A stretch of 64,000 bases of DNA from Zhengitettix transpicula (taxonomy: Eukaryota; Arthropoda; Insecta; Orthoptera; Tetrigidae). Made by a program: the position numbers and the translations under genes. Within the stretch, counting starts at the first letter, position 1, and each line of letters begins with the position of its first letter. Shown here piece by piece: positions 11,790 through 23,879 of this stretch. The stretch spans positions 6,774,001-6,838,000 of the forward strand of contig CM073590.1 in the NCBI GenBank assembly GCA_037074705.1, in the 5' to 3' direction. The notes below the pieces were generated by a model that did not search any database, was not told the origin of the DNA, and worked only from the letters and a program-made list of their open reading frames with translations.

Positions 11790-12040
11790 AAACCCCTTTC
11801 CCGCCATCGAAAGAGCGTGGAACAAGTACCAAATGCCCGACCTACCTGATGCAGGTTATTCTAAGGTTTTCCCTAGATTACTTTTAGGTGAATTGCCGGG
11901 TAGGATCCTTAAATCATACCCCGGGAGGCCTAGTTAACCCTTGTCTACCTTCCTCTACCCCTCCTATGGTATTAAAGGGGAGTTGCCACTATGTGGATTA
12001 CCCTCATGTAGCCTGTTATCCTAAAAAAAATAAAAAATAA
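11790..12040 (+). mobile_element. HHE retroelement copy 1, 5'-truncated
   Basis: This is the 3' half of the hairpin-headed element family. It runs from the block equivalent to CTCTCCCGCTATCGGAAG, through ATGCCCGACCTACCTGATG and GCCGGGTAGGATCCTTAA, to CCCTCATGTAGCCTGTT and an A-rich tail. It lacks about 40 bp near the pentultimate block (CCGCATCCCCCCTTTC is missing). Simple 5' truncation with an intact poly(A)-type 3' end is the signature of target-primed reverse transcription. Confidence 0.85.
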
Positions 12041-14040
12041 AAAAATATTTTTTAAAAAAGGAATAATTCATGGATTTTCACATATTGGATTCACGGTCGT
12101 TAAAAAACTGCAATCGGTGGAGTGAGTTGGAAAGCACTTGACCTCTTATTGTATACAGAATGGATCCCCGAGAGGATATTGATAAGTGGCTCTTCGTAGT
12201 TTGCGATTGCTATTTGCAAGTCGATTTTAAACAGGGTATCGTAACAGCTTTTAAAACAACCATAAAATAGATTAAATTTTTATGTTTTTTAGTGCCCTTT
12301 CAATGTTTTCCCTTGAGCGGAGTCGTCCTGTGTTCAGAATATGATTTAATATATTAAATATAAAGCACTATAACAATATTATTTTCTCTGCGAAACATTT
12401 CTCACAGCAATACTATAGGAAAGACAAATGTCCTTTCATGCGAAGTTGAAGATAAGGCCATTATCGGGTGCGACGAACAACCGCAACAGAGGGCAATTTT
12501 TCTTTGCCTCATTCAATGCACTCACGTTAAAACGTTTTTATACATAACTGATAAAAATATATGTATGACATGCGATTTGTCAATAGATTTGTCATTATTA
12601 GATCTGGAAATATATGTACTTCTTGATATGAAATCAGCGCGAGTTCCAAATAATTAATTTATACGTATATAATTTATATTAGAACATGATTATACATGTA
12701 GGTGTAATAATCGTATTCAGAAATTTTAAGAGTCGTAATAACGACACATTGAACAGAATTATTTAATTTTACAATGTCGTCAACGTTTTGGAGTCATGAA
12801 TAGTTGAAAAATACGTAGTTCGTCATTTGATATTTCGGGAAATAGTCTTTCAATTTAATGCTCTATGCTTTAGGTTTCAAAATATTTCAGTTATTGTACT
12901 GAAATAATATACCAACTTTAAGATTAAAAATTTAAATAATTTCACTGTTTTCCTTTCCCATTACTATATCACAATGCAACGTCTTTAAGTTACTGATTAA
13001 TAATATTTACGGTTCCAAGTTTTTTTTTACAAACTTGAAATGAATTTTATTTGTATATAATAATTCAGAGGACTTAATATATCCATTTTAGGCGCGATTA
13101 TGTTATGCTAATATTTTTATTGGTGGAATTATTCAATTTTAACTTTTCTCGCGTCTGTATGCGATGGATATTGCATAATTTGCTTACGTCAATACTCGTT
13201 TTTTGTTAGGAAGGTTTCAAAGGCAACAGTAGTATTTTAATTACAGTAATGACATGTAATCAGATTCCCTGGTCACCCACTCCACATGTAATAATACTGA
13301 AATGGGGCGCTGCGTAAAAGAAGTGTAAACCAAGACTTGGTCTGAGATGTCAGAATCAGCATTTTACAGGACAATAAGCGCCTCGCAACAATGCAAACTC
13401 ATCTCGCTAGCTTCCCGCTCAGCACAATCGCACAGCCTGCAGTTTATACGTTGCTAATTTAAGGGCTATGCTCACTAATACTACGTGGCTGATGTTTACT
13501 TTTACTGAAAAAAAATTAATACTGTGGCTCCGGACCACGCTTCAGTGACTGATTTGTTTAGGGATTGTTACCGTTTTACTGTTATTTTATGTACATATAC
13601 AAAAATTGGCGTTCACTTAGCGTATTTGATGGTATATGCAGACATAGTAAGAAAAATGTATTTTAAACTGAAAAATTTAAGATTTTTAAATTCACTGACG
13701 AAAACTACTATAATATTACTCCATTTATCATCACCTTGAAGCAGAGACGATATTCGAATAATAGAGCCGCGTCAATTCCCACCGTTGTATAATGCGTTGA
13801 GCTAAACAAATCGTTTCCGGACTTGTGAGTGCCGTATTTTACCAGATACCTGAGATGTGGTGATGATATGTTCGCCTGTCTCTCTCCACTGAGGTCAGCA
13901 TAAAGAGAACATAATAGCTATATGATTTACAAGCGAGTCTTATCTTGACGCGTATCACGAAGAGAAATGTTTATGCTGCAATTTGGGAGTTGTGATTACA
14001 GACAATCAGCATCGCAATGATCGCCACTGGTGAGAGTCGC
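12041..14040. other. AT-rich intergenic DNA
   Basis: No element recognised. A slightly GC-richer patch at 13300-13460 has no long frame and could be regulatory. The 71-codon frame at 13524-13739 is AT-driven and has no motif. Confidence 0.5.
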
Positions 14041-14045
14041 AAGTC

Positions 14046-14100
14046 CTTGGGGGATCGAACCCAGGCGTGACGTGCACTACCAACGGCTCAACAATGCGAT
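14046..14100 (-). mobile_element. tRNA-derived SINE fragment
   Basis: Read on the minus strand, GTTGAGCCGTTGGTAGTGC resembles a D-arm/A-box. About 20 bases on, GGTTCGATCCCCC is a perfect T-arm/B-box type sequence. The spacing is too short for an intact tRNA and no acceptor stem pairs, so this is a SINE remnant or tRNA pseudogene and not a working tRNA gene. Confidence 0.5.
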
Positions 14101-15680
14101 TTTCTCGCCCTTTTTGCTTTCCGGTCACGGGGCCCGAAGGCGTCGCCTTGTGTTCGGTATCTCAAATAAACAAGAGGAAGCTCTCACGGCTATAATTTGA
14201 TTTACCTTACTCCTAATCTGGAAGATCTCGCTCTATTTTAAACCCTGTTTACTTTTTGTTTGGTTTTTGCTACACAATCTAAATTATCAGTTTGAAATAC
14301 ACGCTATCCAATAATATATTCTGCTATCTTTGATTGAATTTACTGATGTATGTACATGGTAACTTATCGCGCATCAATATATGCGCATGAGACGATTGTC
14401 ATGACACCAGTGACTGACTCTAGTGAAATCTCTGAAACATTCTTTAAAATACCGTAACACGATATGTAATTTTTTAACTTGTGTTCCACATTTACTTCTA
14501 CTATAAGGGGTGACTAATGATTAATTTATTTCTGTAGTTTGGCTATGAAAACTTATTTCTATTCGTTATATAGCCGTTACAGGTCCCGATTTTCTATCGG
14601 GCATCCATTTTTTAACTAGCGGGCGGAGAGAAGTGGTTATGGGGAAGTCCGGAAAGTAGTTCATGTTTGGTAAATTAGTGTCAGTTATGCCGAACGTAGT
14701 CAGTTTACAGAGTAACTAAAAATGGGACATTGCCATTTATCCGCAAGAGAAAATAATTAAGCCGTACAACCAATTTGGGTTTTAAACTGATTAATAGCGC
14801 TTTTTCATTTGAAACGAATCAACTAGAGATATTCACTGTTCATGTACAAAAACATACATTATCATGGAGCATGAATATGTATTATTCAGTTTTCAAAGCA
14901 CTTAATGCGTATATACATTTTTCAACGTCCATCATGATTCAACTTATGAAGAAGGTCAATCCATATGTATTTATATGCACTCATTTTCATAAATATAGAC
15001 ACTTCGCCGACTTGATGTATCATATATATTTGACTTATTTATATATATATGATATCAGTGTTGAAATACATATTATAAGACGTCGAAAATTCACGGTACG
15101 TACTATCATGAACGACGCGTCACGGTCTCGAATAATTTGTCTTTACCCTACAATAAATCGAATTCATGATAAAATAACATGTAATGTTTCGGTGAAATCT
15201 AAGAATATTCTACAGCTCTGACGGTTGATTAAATAACAACTGCTGATTTTATGATAATAAACTGTCATGAAAAGCGCAAAAATATGTATTCCGCACACGC
15301 AGAACGTTACTGACAGAAGGCGGGAACATAAATGAAGAAAAATTAATTTATTTACCAATTATTGTTCAGAGAGAACACTACTGAATATATGTTTTATCAT
15401 GAAAAGGCGTGGACATTTACACAAAAAATAATAAATCTGATGGTACGTGGATTAAATATCTACAATGTGCGGGAATAAAATTGTAACCTTTGTACTCGCA
15501 GAGAAAACGAAAGCCCATTTACACTACTCGTCTGTAAAATATTGAGTGCCCCTTTATGAATGCAACATGCATTACACCTTCGGTTCTGAGTGTGTATTCG
15601 ATTGCATTCATCGTTAGACATCTTGTAATGAGAGGAGATATTTTATTTAATGGACATTCAGAATCTAATAAACCATATAC
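14101..15680. other. AT-rich intergenic DNA
   Basis: The 148-codon frame at 14775-15221 is the longest here, but it is rich in Ile, Tyr, His and Asn, as AT-rich DNA gives by chance, and shows no domain. Nothing else is supported. Confidence 0.5.
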
Positions 15681-15820
15681 TGTATAAAGAGTTCTCGGGT
15701 TTCCGGTCGGGTAACGTGATTTGTGCACAACGTTCACCTGACGAAGATAGCGGTGTCATCCATGGAAACGTTGTGCTCAAATCAAGTTACCCGACCGGAA
15801 ACCCGAGAACTCTTCATACA
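15681..15820 (+). mobile_element. 54-bp inverted repeat around a hammerhead-like core (Penelope-type)
   Basis: Arms 15681-15734 and 15767-15820 are near-perfect reverse complements, each containing CGGGTTTCCGGTCGGGTAAC or its complement. Between them lies CCTGACGA (matching CUGANGA), a short weakly pairing segment, then GGAAACGTTG (matching GAAA). In a transcript the arms would form a very long stem I closing the core. The arms are symmetrical around a 32-base loop. Penelope-type origin is inferred from the shared GAAACGTTG core and the locus at 24560. Confidence 0.6.
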
Positions 15821-18099
15821 GAATATACGTCGGCAAAACTTACGCACTTTATTAAACCATACACTATTGTACGTTTCATCAACCATGAAGTGGAACTCAA
15901 TTTTCCTAATGAGGAATCTGCATATGAATCAATACATTAAATTAAATATTGGCTTTTATTTCCTTATATACAAATTATTCCCTTCCAAGTTTTTAATTTT
16001 TTATTTATATTTCAATGTAGTATAGTTGTAAAAAATTTCACACTAAAAATTATTTACTGTATTCGTACTCAGAATTATTACACAATCGTTATTTAGTTAC
16101 AAGCTAATAATTTTGTACGTCCGCGGCACACCTGTACATTGTAGCGATCATGTATTCATTCGAACATTATTAAAATAGTGATTTCTGAATGATTGAAGAT
16201 GCTGAAGCCTGTGTATTAAAGTGGGCGGAGGTTTTGCCACATACACGGTGTAATATGCTCTAGCGGCACGTTGTCAGCTCGTCCGCGTTCTTAAACTTAA
16301 TCTTAGGAAAGTTGCTGGCGAAGCGCTTATGTCAAGTAATCCTATTGAGCGAAAGGGCAGTCGCCATCAGCAGAACTCAATATGGGACGCCGCCAGCATC
16401 GCAGCCCAGATTCCCTGCAACCTTGGAGGCGAAACAATTTGCCAATTACCTTCGTAATCGTTTCACTCACTTTGTACGACAAACGTATCATATTCGAAGG
16501 AAAGAAACCAAGGGGTTAAGAACATTTCTCGAGTGTAAACGGCACTACACGACATCTTAGGCAAATTGGAATATGACACCATAATTTTCTGTAGCCCAAA
16601 ATGAAATATTTTGGCGAATTATTGGATTCTGAAAATTTTACAAGAACTTAATTAGACCTGAAAATTGAACACGAATTTTCCGACAGAAATTACGAAGACC
16701 TTACGAAGAAGAAAGTACATACAGCGAAAAGTAATCAATATATTATGTATTCAAAACGTTTCCTTATAGATATTAAACATTTACAAGTTCTTAACTTTTT
16801 TCTTTCACCCCAGTAAAATTACAGTAAAGATTTCATGTCAATTTTTTTTAATATACTCCTATCCAGAATTATTGCTTGTTGAAAACTAACAGTTATTTTA
16901 TTGTTAGAAATGTCAGTTTATGAATATTCCTCTCTCAACTACATGTAAGTCTAATTCGCCCATTATCTCTCTCTCTCTCTCTCTCTCTGGCCCCTTAAGA
17001 ATTCACACAATTTTTACTGAAAATCAAACAATGGAACATCTGACAAAAGGTAAAGCATTGTTGTAACAACAATTTATTTAATAATTAGTTGTATTATGAC
17101 GTTTCATTTTCGTTTAATTACTTAATTTGGTCTCATAACTAGTGCAAGAATTTTGTATATTTTTACGAAATATTTTCACAACTTCTCATAGTTTATACAG
17201 ACAAAATAACAAATGCCCCGTGATATTTTCAGAATTTCTTTGACCGTAACGAAATGCAAAAGCTTCTTATAAGCCCCTTAATGATCAAGCACCAGTGCCT
17301 GACGTTAAGTGCCCTAAAGACAGATTAAGTCTGAGCAGGAGAGAGCTCTTAACTGAATTTCACATCTATTTCAGGGACTAGAGAGGTGAACGGATTTGTG
17401 ATTTATGAACCGGTGAAGTCAGGCCAAGGAGATGACATTTTAGTTTCCTTCATCTGTGTAATTAGCGCCAAAACTAGTTAAACATAATTTCTTCAATTTA
17501 TTAGATCATACTTCCTATAAAAAAACTTTGTTTATTACAAAAATGCGATTAAAGTTACTTGAACTTCATGAATTTGATTGTCTGCCAACACAATAAAAAA
17601 TATCGTACATTTAGAGTGCATTCATAAAGAATATTCTGGTGGCACAGAAAGTAGGTGAAATTTAATAGATATTCTGCTCCTCCTTAGCTTCCTAAATTAT
17701 ATAAGCCTTTCGTTTTCATCTGTAGTGATGTTACTGTCTCCGGAGAAAACCTACACTATCAAGAAACTGACCATATGGTATCCAAACGATGTTGACAATC
17801 TACCGATTGATCTGAAAATCAAATATATGCGTAAAGAGATGCTATGATGTATATCGCGTTATCAGTCGTGATTAGCAGCTCATACATGCATGTTTAGAGC
17901 CTAATTCAGGCCGCGTTTTGCCAAACCCACAAAGCGGGAACTACAAATCTTCCATCGCTTTAAAAATATAATTTTTTAATTCAGTCCCTGGGTTTTAAAC
18001 TATTACATTGTTTTTCTCCGGTCTAAGCTCATAATTATGTTTAATAAATCGTTTCAGCTTTGTTTAAAATCCCTAAATACGGAACCCTGACATACATAA

Positions 18100-18157
<58 letters not shown>

Positions 18158-20007
18158 TATTTAATTTTATTTACTTTATTTTAATTTATTAATTTTAAAT
18201 AAGTGCATTTGTAAGAAAGGGATTGGAACTGTTTTTACAGCTAGCGTTCCATTTAGTAAAGTGCAGAACAATCGTTTAAACAGAATTAGTAAAGAATAAT
18301 AATACAGAATCTTAAAACAGAATTACTTACTAGAGGAAGCTACTTAATGGCCCACGTTAATAGCGTATTAGATTCCAGTATTTTTTAATATTACGCACCT
18401 ATCAATCAGGAATAGATCTGCTAATTATTAAAATCATTGAGATTCCTTGTAATTAGAAAATATATTCTCTTTCAACAATTAAAAACATAATATATTATTT
18501 TGAAAAAAACTGACATTCTCGTATTTTCTCTAGTAATTTCTTTCCGATAATATTAATTAATGAAATCCTATATATATATATATATATATAAATAGATATT
18601 GGGAATATATTTGAATTATATAATGAAAATTAGACGTATTAATATTAATACAATATTTTATATTCTTTACGAATCAAAAATCTTGATCATGATCATCAAT
18701 TGAACGTTAAGACAATTTAGTATTGTGTTATAACTCAAAATCTTTCTCACCTCTATAATTATAAAAATTCCTTCAATGATGAATTAGTGTCGTTTTTATT
18801 TTTATTTTATAAAAACCTCCTCTCTAGTGGTCAGTGTATCAATTTTATTCACTGCGCCTTTATCTGCCAAAATTCTACAGCCTGAGCCAATTTAAGGCTT
18901 CTGTCCCCCATCATTACAGCTGTTAATTTAGCTTCTACTTGACGCCCCTTCTGGCTTTCAAAGATGTATTGAGAGGCTTTAGAGATGAGGACTTGGCTCT
19001 TTACTTGGATCGCCGATACCGTTGTGATAGCAGATAATGAAGCTGGCGTTCGAACTACCTCAAATATTATTAACTTCGGTAATATCAGGCAGTACGTAAT
19101 TAAGGCCGCTGAAGTCAACAACTTTTATATAGCATCTATTAAACACCTATTCCTTATTTTCTTGGTAACACCTAAATTAAGTTCGATGTGATAAATATTG
19201 TCCACCATTAAATTTTACAATGATGATTAATTCATTTTGTTTGTGTGAATTATGTGGCCACTATTGTTGAAGTACATCACTGAAGACTCAAAAAAGATAG
19301 ATAAAATAATATGTTCCCAATAAAAACTTAACCTTCGGGTGTTGAGGAAAAATAGAAGGTATATGAAAATTTGGAATTAAGTATCCACGAGAAAATTCAA
19401 TTTAGCACAATTCAAGTATGTTTGCCCGGGATACCATATTAAAATAGTGTTTCCGTATGCACAATGCGTGATAGACAATGCTCAGGAAAATTTACATAAT
19501 TTAGCATGAAACCTATTGAAAGCACATTGGAACCGAATAATAGGAAAAGCTGTGGTGGGAGGGAAATTGCAGCTACACTTTCACAAAAACCTAACACTCC
19601 TTTGACGTTCAAATTTAAAAATACATTTTAATTTAGTTAGCAGCAGCAACTTTTTTTTGTACAAGAGGTCACTTTTAAACCTTTGAAAAAAATGTATGCT
19701 TGTAAAATATTCACCCGATAAAAGCATTTTATTTTAGCGGAAAGACGTAACAGCAGTACAAAATAAAAATGGAATGCCGCTATAAATGCTGCAACGTCTT
19801 TTACTTAGTTTATTATTAAAATATCTATAGTTTAATGAATTTATTTATTTCTATTTTAATAAATATAAATGCAGTCTTAGGATGTTTTAATTTCAAAAAT
19901 TGCATCTGGGCGAGAACTTTTATCGATATCAAATCCGGTACCTAATGCTTTCAGAGTAAATGTGTTAAATTGCTTCATAATAAAACCTTTTTATTAGTAA
20001 CATTCTA
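15821..20007. other. AT-rich intergenic DNA with microsatellites
   Basis: Contains (TC)n at 16966-16988, (CATA)n(TA)n at 18091-18152 and (TA)n at 18569-18591. The 18060-18100 flank (AATACGGAACCCTGACATAC) resembles the tail of an RTE-like element. A GC-richer patch lies at 16200-16520; its 82-codon frame (16312-16560) has no motif I recognise. The opposed frames at 18849-19191 are likewise unassigned. Confidence 0.5.
18091..18152. repeat. (CATA)n(TA)n compound microsatellite
   Basis: About seven CATA/TACA units lead into about 15 TA units. Tetranucleotide CATA tracts are common at RTE-like element tails in insects, which fits the preceding bases, but the body of such an element is not visible. 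Confidence 0.9.
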
Positions 20008-20190
20008 CATGAGGGTAACCCATTTTTAATAGAATAGGATGGGTTTTAAAAGGGGTTAACTAGCGCTCCAGGGCGATAATTAAAGGATCCTACCCGGCAT
20101 ATGCCTAAAAGTGAAGCAGGACAAACCCTAGAAAACCTGCATGAAGTAGGTCAGGCATTTTGTAATTGTCCCACGCCGATAGCGGTAGAG
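20008..20190 (-). mobile_element. HHE retroelement copy 2, 5'-truncated and diverged
   Basis: Minus-strand copy starting at the conserved 3' block (ACATGAGGGTAACCC on the plus strand) and ending near GCCGATAGCGG. It has internal deletions and more substitutions than the other copies, so it appears older. It sits about 600 bp from the tandem copies 3 and 4 in opposite orientation. Confidence 0.8.
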
Positions 20191-20800
20191 ATTAATTTAT
20201 TTACCCTTAACATTCATGATTGTTCATTTATAAAACAAATAGATAAATGAATGGGGGAATATACTCCAAGGGAAGAGAAAAATAATGGTATGGGCAAGTT
20301 TAATGTAAATTCACTAACGAATTTCTTACGGAATATCAACATTTTTAACAATAAGTTGGTTCAATGAATTTGTGAAAGGTTAGTACGCATAAACTTGACT
20401 TATGTTTAGATTTGTCGGTCTATAGGGTGGAGCTGAAATATGTGATTAGAACCGTAAAAGAAAAAAAGTGTGAATGAGTTTATTATATTATATTGTTGTG
20501 TCTTTAATGCAGAATAGTAGGCCAAATTCTGTGTTGCGTATCACCACTAAAAATGCTACAGAACTGTTTATGTATTAGGTAGGTTCCTACGTGGAAGAAG
20601 AAAGTCTCATATATGTCATTAGAACCATCAGGGCTTTCATTAATTTTTTGTTTCAAACCTTTTCCGTCTCAACTCGTGTTATTCAATCATTTCTGTAATA
20701 GGGTACGTCATTACGACACATTCAGTTGCATATTCTTGCTGTTGCTTTTATGTTGTTTGTATATAAGGTTAAACTTTATAGTAAATATAACATAGGATAA
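20191..20800. other. Spacer between HHE copies
   Basis: AT-rich, no feature supported. The 60-codon frame at 20613-20795 is hydrophobic and unassigned. Confidence 0.5.
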
Positions 20801-21341
20801 GGAAGCCTGCGAGAGGATTTCTCGCAGGTGAACCTTCCCAGAGAGCTCTGGCGGGGGCTACCTTTGGGGATGCTCTCACATCTCTCTGGTTTTTTTTGAA
20901 CTAAGGTTCCCACATGCCGAGGCACCTCGGTCTGTTTTGAGAGGTGTATGTTCCGGGGTCGCAGACCTTGGGCATACGGTAAGAGTTGTCCGCTATTCCT
21001 ATTGGAATAGTCGGCCAGCTGCCTCCTAAACAGGCCAAGGCATGGCGAGGGGTAAGCTGCGTCCCCACAGCAAACTCCTCTCCCGCTATCGGAAGGGCGT
21101 GGGACAAGTACCCAATGACCGACCTACCCGATGCAGGTTTTTCTAAGGTTTTCCCTGCATTCCTTTAGGCGAATGCCGGGTAGGATCCTAAAAATATAGC
21201 CCGGGGGCCCTAGTTAACCCTTGGCTACCTTCCTCTACCCTTCCGCATCCCCCCTTTCAAATCCCTTCCTATGCTATTAAAGGGGAGTTGCCCTAAGTGG
21301 ATTACCCTCATGTAGCCTATTGCCCTAAAAAAAAATATATA
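20801..21341 (+). mobile_element. HHE retroelement copy 3, full length
   Basis: About 540 bp. The 5' end carries the perfect hairpin CCTGCGAGA-GGATT-TCTCGCAGG. Two further internal stems follow: CCGAGGCACCTCGG (one change here) and CTATTCC-TATT-GGAATAG. The 3' end is CCCTCATGTAGCC followed by A9 and a TATATA tail. Short frames on both strands are shared with other copies but are broken by stops and are not credible genes. No clear Pol III A or B box is visible. ATATAACATA occurs just upstream, between copies 3 and 4, and after copy 4. Confidence 0.85.
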
Positions 21342-21351
21342 TATAACATAA

Positions 21352-21887
21352 GGATTCTGTCGCTGGTTACCTGCGAGGGATGTTCTCTCGCAGGCAGTAC
21401 CTTGTAGTAGAGATACAAAGGGGCTACCTTTGGGGATGCGTTTTCCTCTCCGGTTTTGAACTAAGGCTCCCACAAGCCGAGGCACCTCGGCCTGTTCTGA
21501 GAGGTGTATGTTCCGGGGTCACAGACCATGGGCATACGGTAAGTGTTGTCCGCTATTCCCATTGGAATAGTCGGACAGCTGCCTCATAAACTGGTCGAGG
21601 CACGGAGAAGGTAATGCTGCGTCCCCACAGAAAACTCCTCTCCCGGAAGGGCGTGGGACAGTACCAAATGCCCAACCTTCCTGATGCAGGTTTTTCTAGG
21701 GTTTTCCCTGCATTTCTTTAGGCGAATGCCGGGAAGGATCCTTAAACGATAGTCCGCGGGCCCTAGTTAACCCTTGGCTACCTTCCTCTACCCTTCCGCA
21801 TCCCCCCTTTCAAATCCCTTCCTATGCTATTAAAGGGGAGTTGCCCAATGTGGATCACCCACATGTAGCCTGTTGCTCTAAAAAATA
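21352..21887 (+). mobile_element. HHE retroelement copy 4, full length, tandem to copy 3
   Basis: Same orientation as copy 3 and head to tail with it. The 5' hairpin (CCTGCGAG / CTCGCAGG) is intact although the loop differs. It has a small deletion near 21647 relative to other copies (CCCGGAAGGG instead of CCCGCTATCGGAAGGG). The tail CTCTAAAAAATATATATAACATA repeats the tail of copy 3. An extra ~20 bases (TTCTGTCGCTGGTTA) precede its hairpin. Confidence 0.85.
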
Positions 21888-21984
21888 TATATAACATAGT
21901 AAATATATGGGTGCCTGGCGTTGTCCGGACATTCATTTATATAAACCTGATAATGTATTTAATTCTACATTAATTTATTTTCGA

Positions 21985-22215
21985 TAGATCCCCAAAAATA
22001 TTTTATCCACGCAAATAACGGCCGTTTTAACATGTTTGAAAATTTCCACCCCCGGTTACCCTCGCTCCAAGAGATTGTATTCCTGTCTTCCCCAAACAGT
22101 GTTTGTTTCCGGATCAAAAGGAACATGTGTGCAGAATTTGGTCAAATTAGTTGTAGATTTTATACGGAACATACATACATACTCACAAACACACAAAAGT
22201 CATTTTTATTTATTA
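21985..22215 (+). mobile_element. RTE-like LINE or SINE tail, copy 1
   Basis: GAAAATTTCCACCCCC, CCCCAAACAGTGTTTGTTTC and GGAACATGTGTGCAGAATTTGG occur in order, ending in an ACATACATACATACTCAC tail. A diverged copy with the same block order lies at 42190-42365. The phrase 'aacatgtgtgcagaatttggtcaaa' type and the ACATACAT tail are typical of the 3' ends of RTE-like elements and their SINE partners in arthropods. Class assignment is by resemblance only. Confidence 0.5.
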
Positions 22216-23829
22216 GAAAAAGAAGACTGGAGGAAATGAATTTCAAAGTCGATTAGTCTTTAGTAATTGTTTTATTGTGACCTGAATAACAACGAAACTT
22301 TTGACATTGATGAAAACAATTACTTAAGAATAGTAAGGAAAATTGTTTAGCAAAGAATTCTTTTAATCTATTGTTCAGTAATATTCTCCATCTTCGCGAA
22401 AACAAGCAGAAACTTCTGAAGACATTTACACAACATAGCACGCCCCTATTCAAGTCTAAGAAAAGTAATTCGCTCCCCATGCGGGCTCAGCAGCATATTA
22501 TCATCCTCGTCTTCGTTATCTCCTCTTTCTGTTTATATTCGAGCTTCTTGCTAGTCGCCATTAATAACAACTCATATTTCGTTAGACGGGCCCGTGCTGT
22601 AATTGCGCATTAGGGAAGTTTTCAAGGGGGAAAAGTTGGCAGCAGGCGTGTATCACCTTAGAGCAAAAGCTCAGCCGCCCAATTAGGCTCATACTGCCCC
22701 CCCCCCTTTGCCCTTCCCCTTTACCCCCGCGCCCCTTATCCACAGACCCTGTGCCGACTGCTCGGTTTGTGATCAAGCTTCTCAAAGTTAGCGCGAGGAC
22801 TTCAATTATCAACTTGCATTTTAAAACCACTCTCGGCGTCAGTGGATTTCAACCTTTTGACTTAGATAAAGTATTCAGAAAATTAGTGTCAAACTCTGTG
22901 CTAATGCTCTTCTTTTGATGAAAGCTTTGAAGAATATGTCTATCCACCCAATTAGCACAGGATGATGCAGGCTTTAGTCGCATAAAATTTAAAATATTAA
23001 AACTTTTACGTTAAAAGGAACATTATAATGTTCGACACGACTTTCCCTTCACTCAGATATTCAGGCTAGACTTGGAAAACAAGGAACTTTAAAAATGTTA
23101 TTGAGGATCATATATTAATTCAAGCATACAGGAATGAGTAAAATAACTTATGAACAGAACAGTGCAGTAAGACTACAAGGATAGTAAACTTTCAAAGGAG
23201 CAAACGGTCATCAGGTGTGATGGAGAAATTAGGAGTGGTGTGAGCATTGCTTGTCTCTTTTAGCTTTACAATAGGGACTGTGTAATCAACTTTAGTACAT
23301 TTTCCATACTTAGCTTCAAATCCAATGTGCAGTTAAAAATCTCGTTTCATGGGAACAATGCAGACACATACCTGAAACAAAAATCGGAAAGAACGCCGTT
23401 AGATCATTTACTTTACAGGACCAATGTTACAGATTTAGGTACATCACTAGCTTATCAGCGTTACTCATAAATGACGGAAATGTACGAGATTATAATGATT
23501 TCGAAATGGGAACCGATTTGGCTACTAGCGAATAAAAGCAAACGTTGCCACATGGTCAATTGTGAATGAAATAGAAACCCTTACTGCAACTGTGTGGACA
23601 GTAGTATGTTACAACGTCGCGTGAATATGATTCGACGGTACAAGGAAAAGCGTCAAGGTTAAATAGGCTTTCATGTTAAAAGTAATGTAGCTAATAATAT
23701 CGTAATACTTAGGGTAATGCCTTACTAAATGTTTCTCTGGCTGGCTGAACCAACTAAATGTAATAATATTACAATATTTTGCCTTAAATGTACCAGATGT
23801 CACTTATGAATTCACAATATTTTCATTCT
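22216..23829. other. Intergenic DNA with GC-richer patch at 22440-22830
   Basis: The GC-richer patch contains a TAATTG/ATTAATAA homeodomain-type cluster (22555-22610) and a C10 run at 22697-22706. It has no credible frame: the 80- and 82-codon frames on opposite strands have no motif. It could be regulatory. The rest is AT-rich with nothing recognised. Confidence 0.45.
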
Positions 23830-23879
23830 CACCAATTGGTTCTGAAATAATCAGCATGTGTCCTCCATTTTCTGTCTTA

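Noticed and set aside
14046..14100. A functional tRNA gene on the minus strand
   Set aside because: B-box is perfect, but A-to-B spacing is too short and no acceptor or anticodon stem pairs; kept as a SINE fragment.
14775..15221. 148-codon frame as a gene
   Set aside because: Composition (Ile, Tyr, His, Asn) is what AT-rich DNA yields; no domain, splice or start context supports it.
18849..19191. Opposed 68- and 90-codon frames as a small gene
   Set aside because: Both strands are open over the same DNA, neither frame shows a motif, and no splice or promoter signal separates them.
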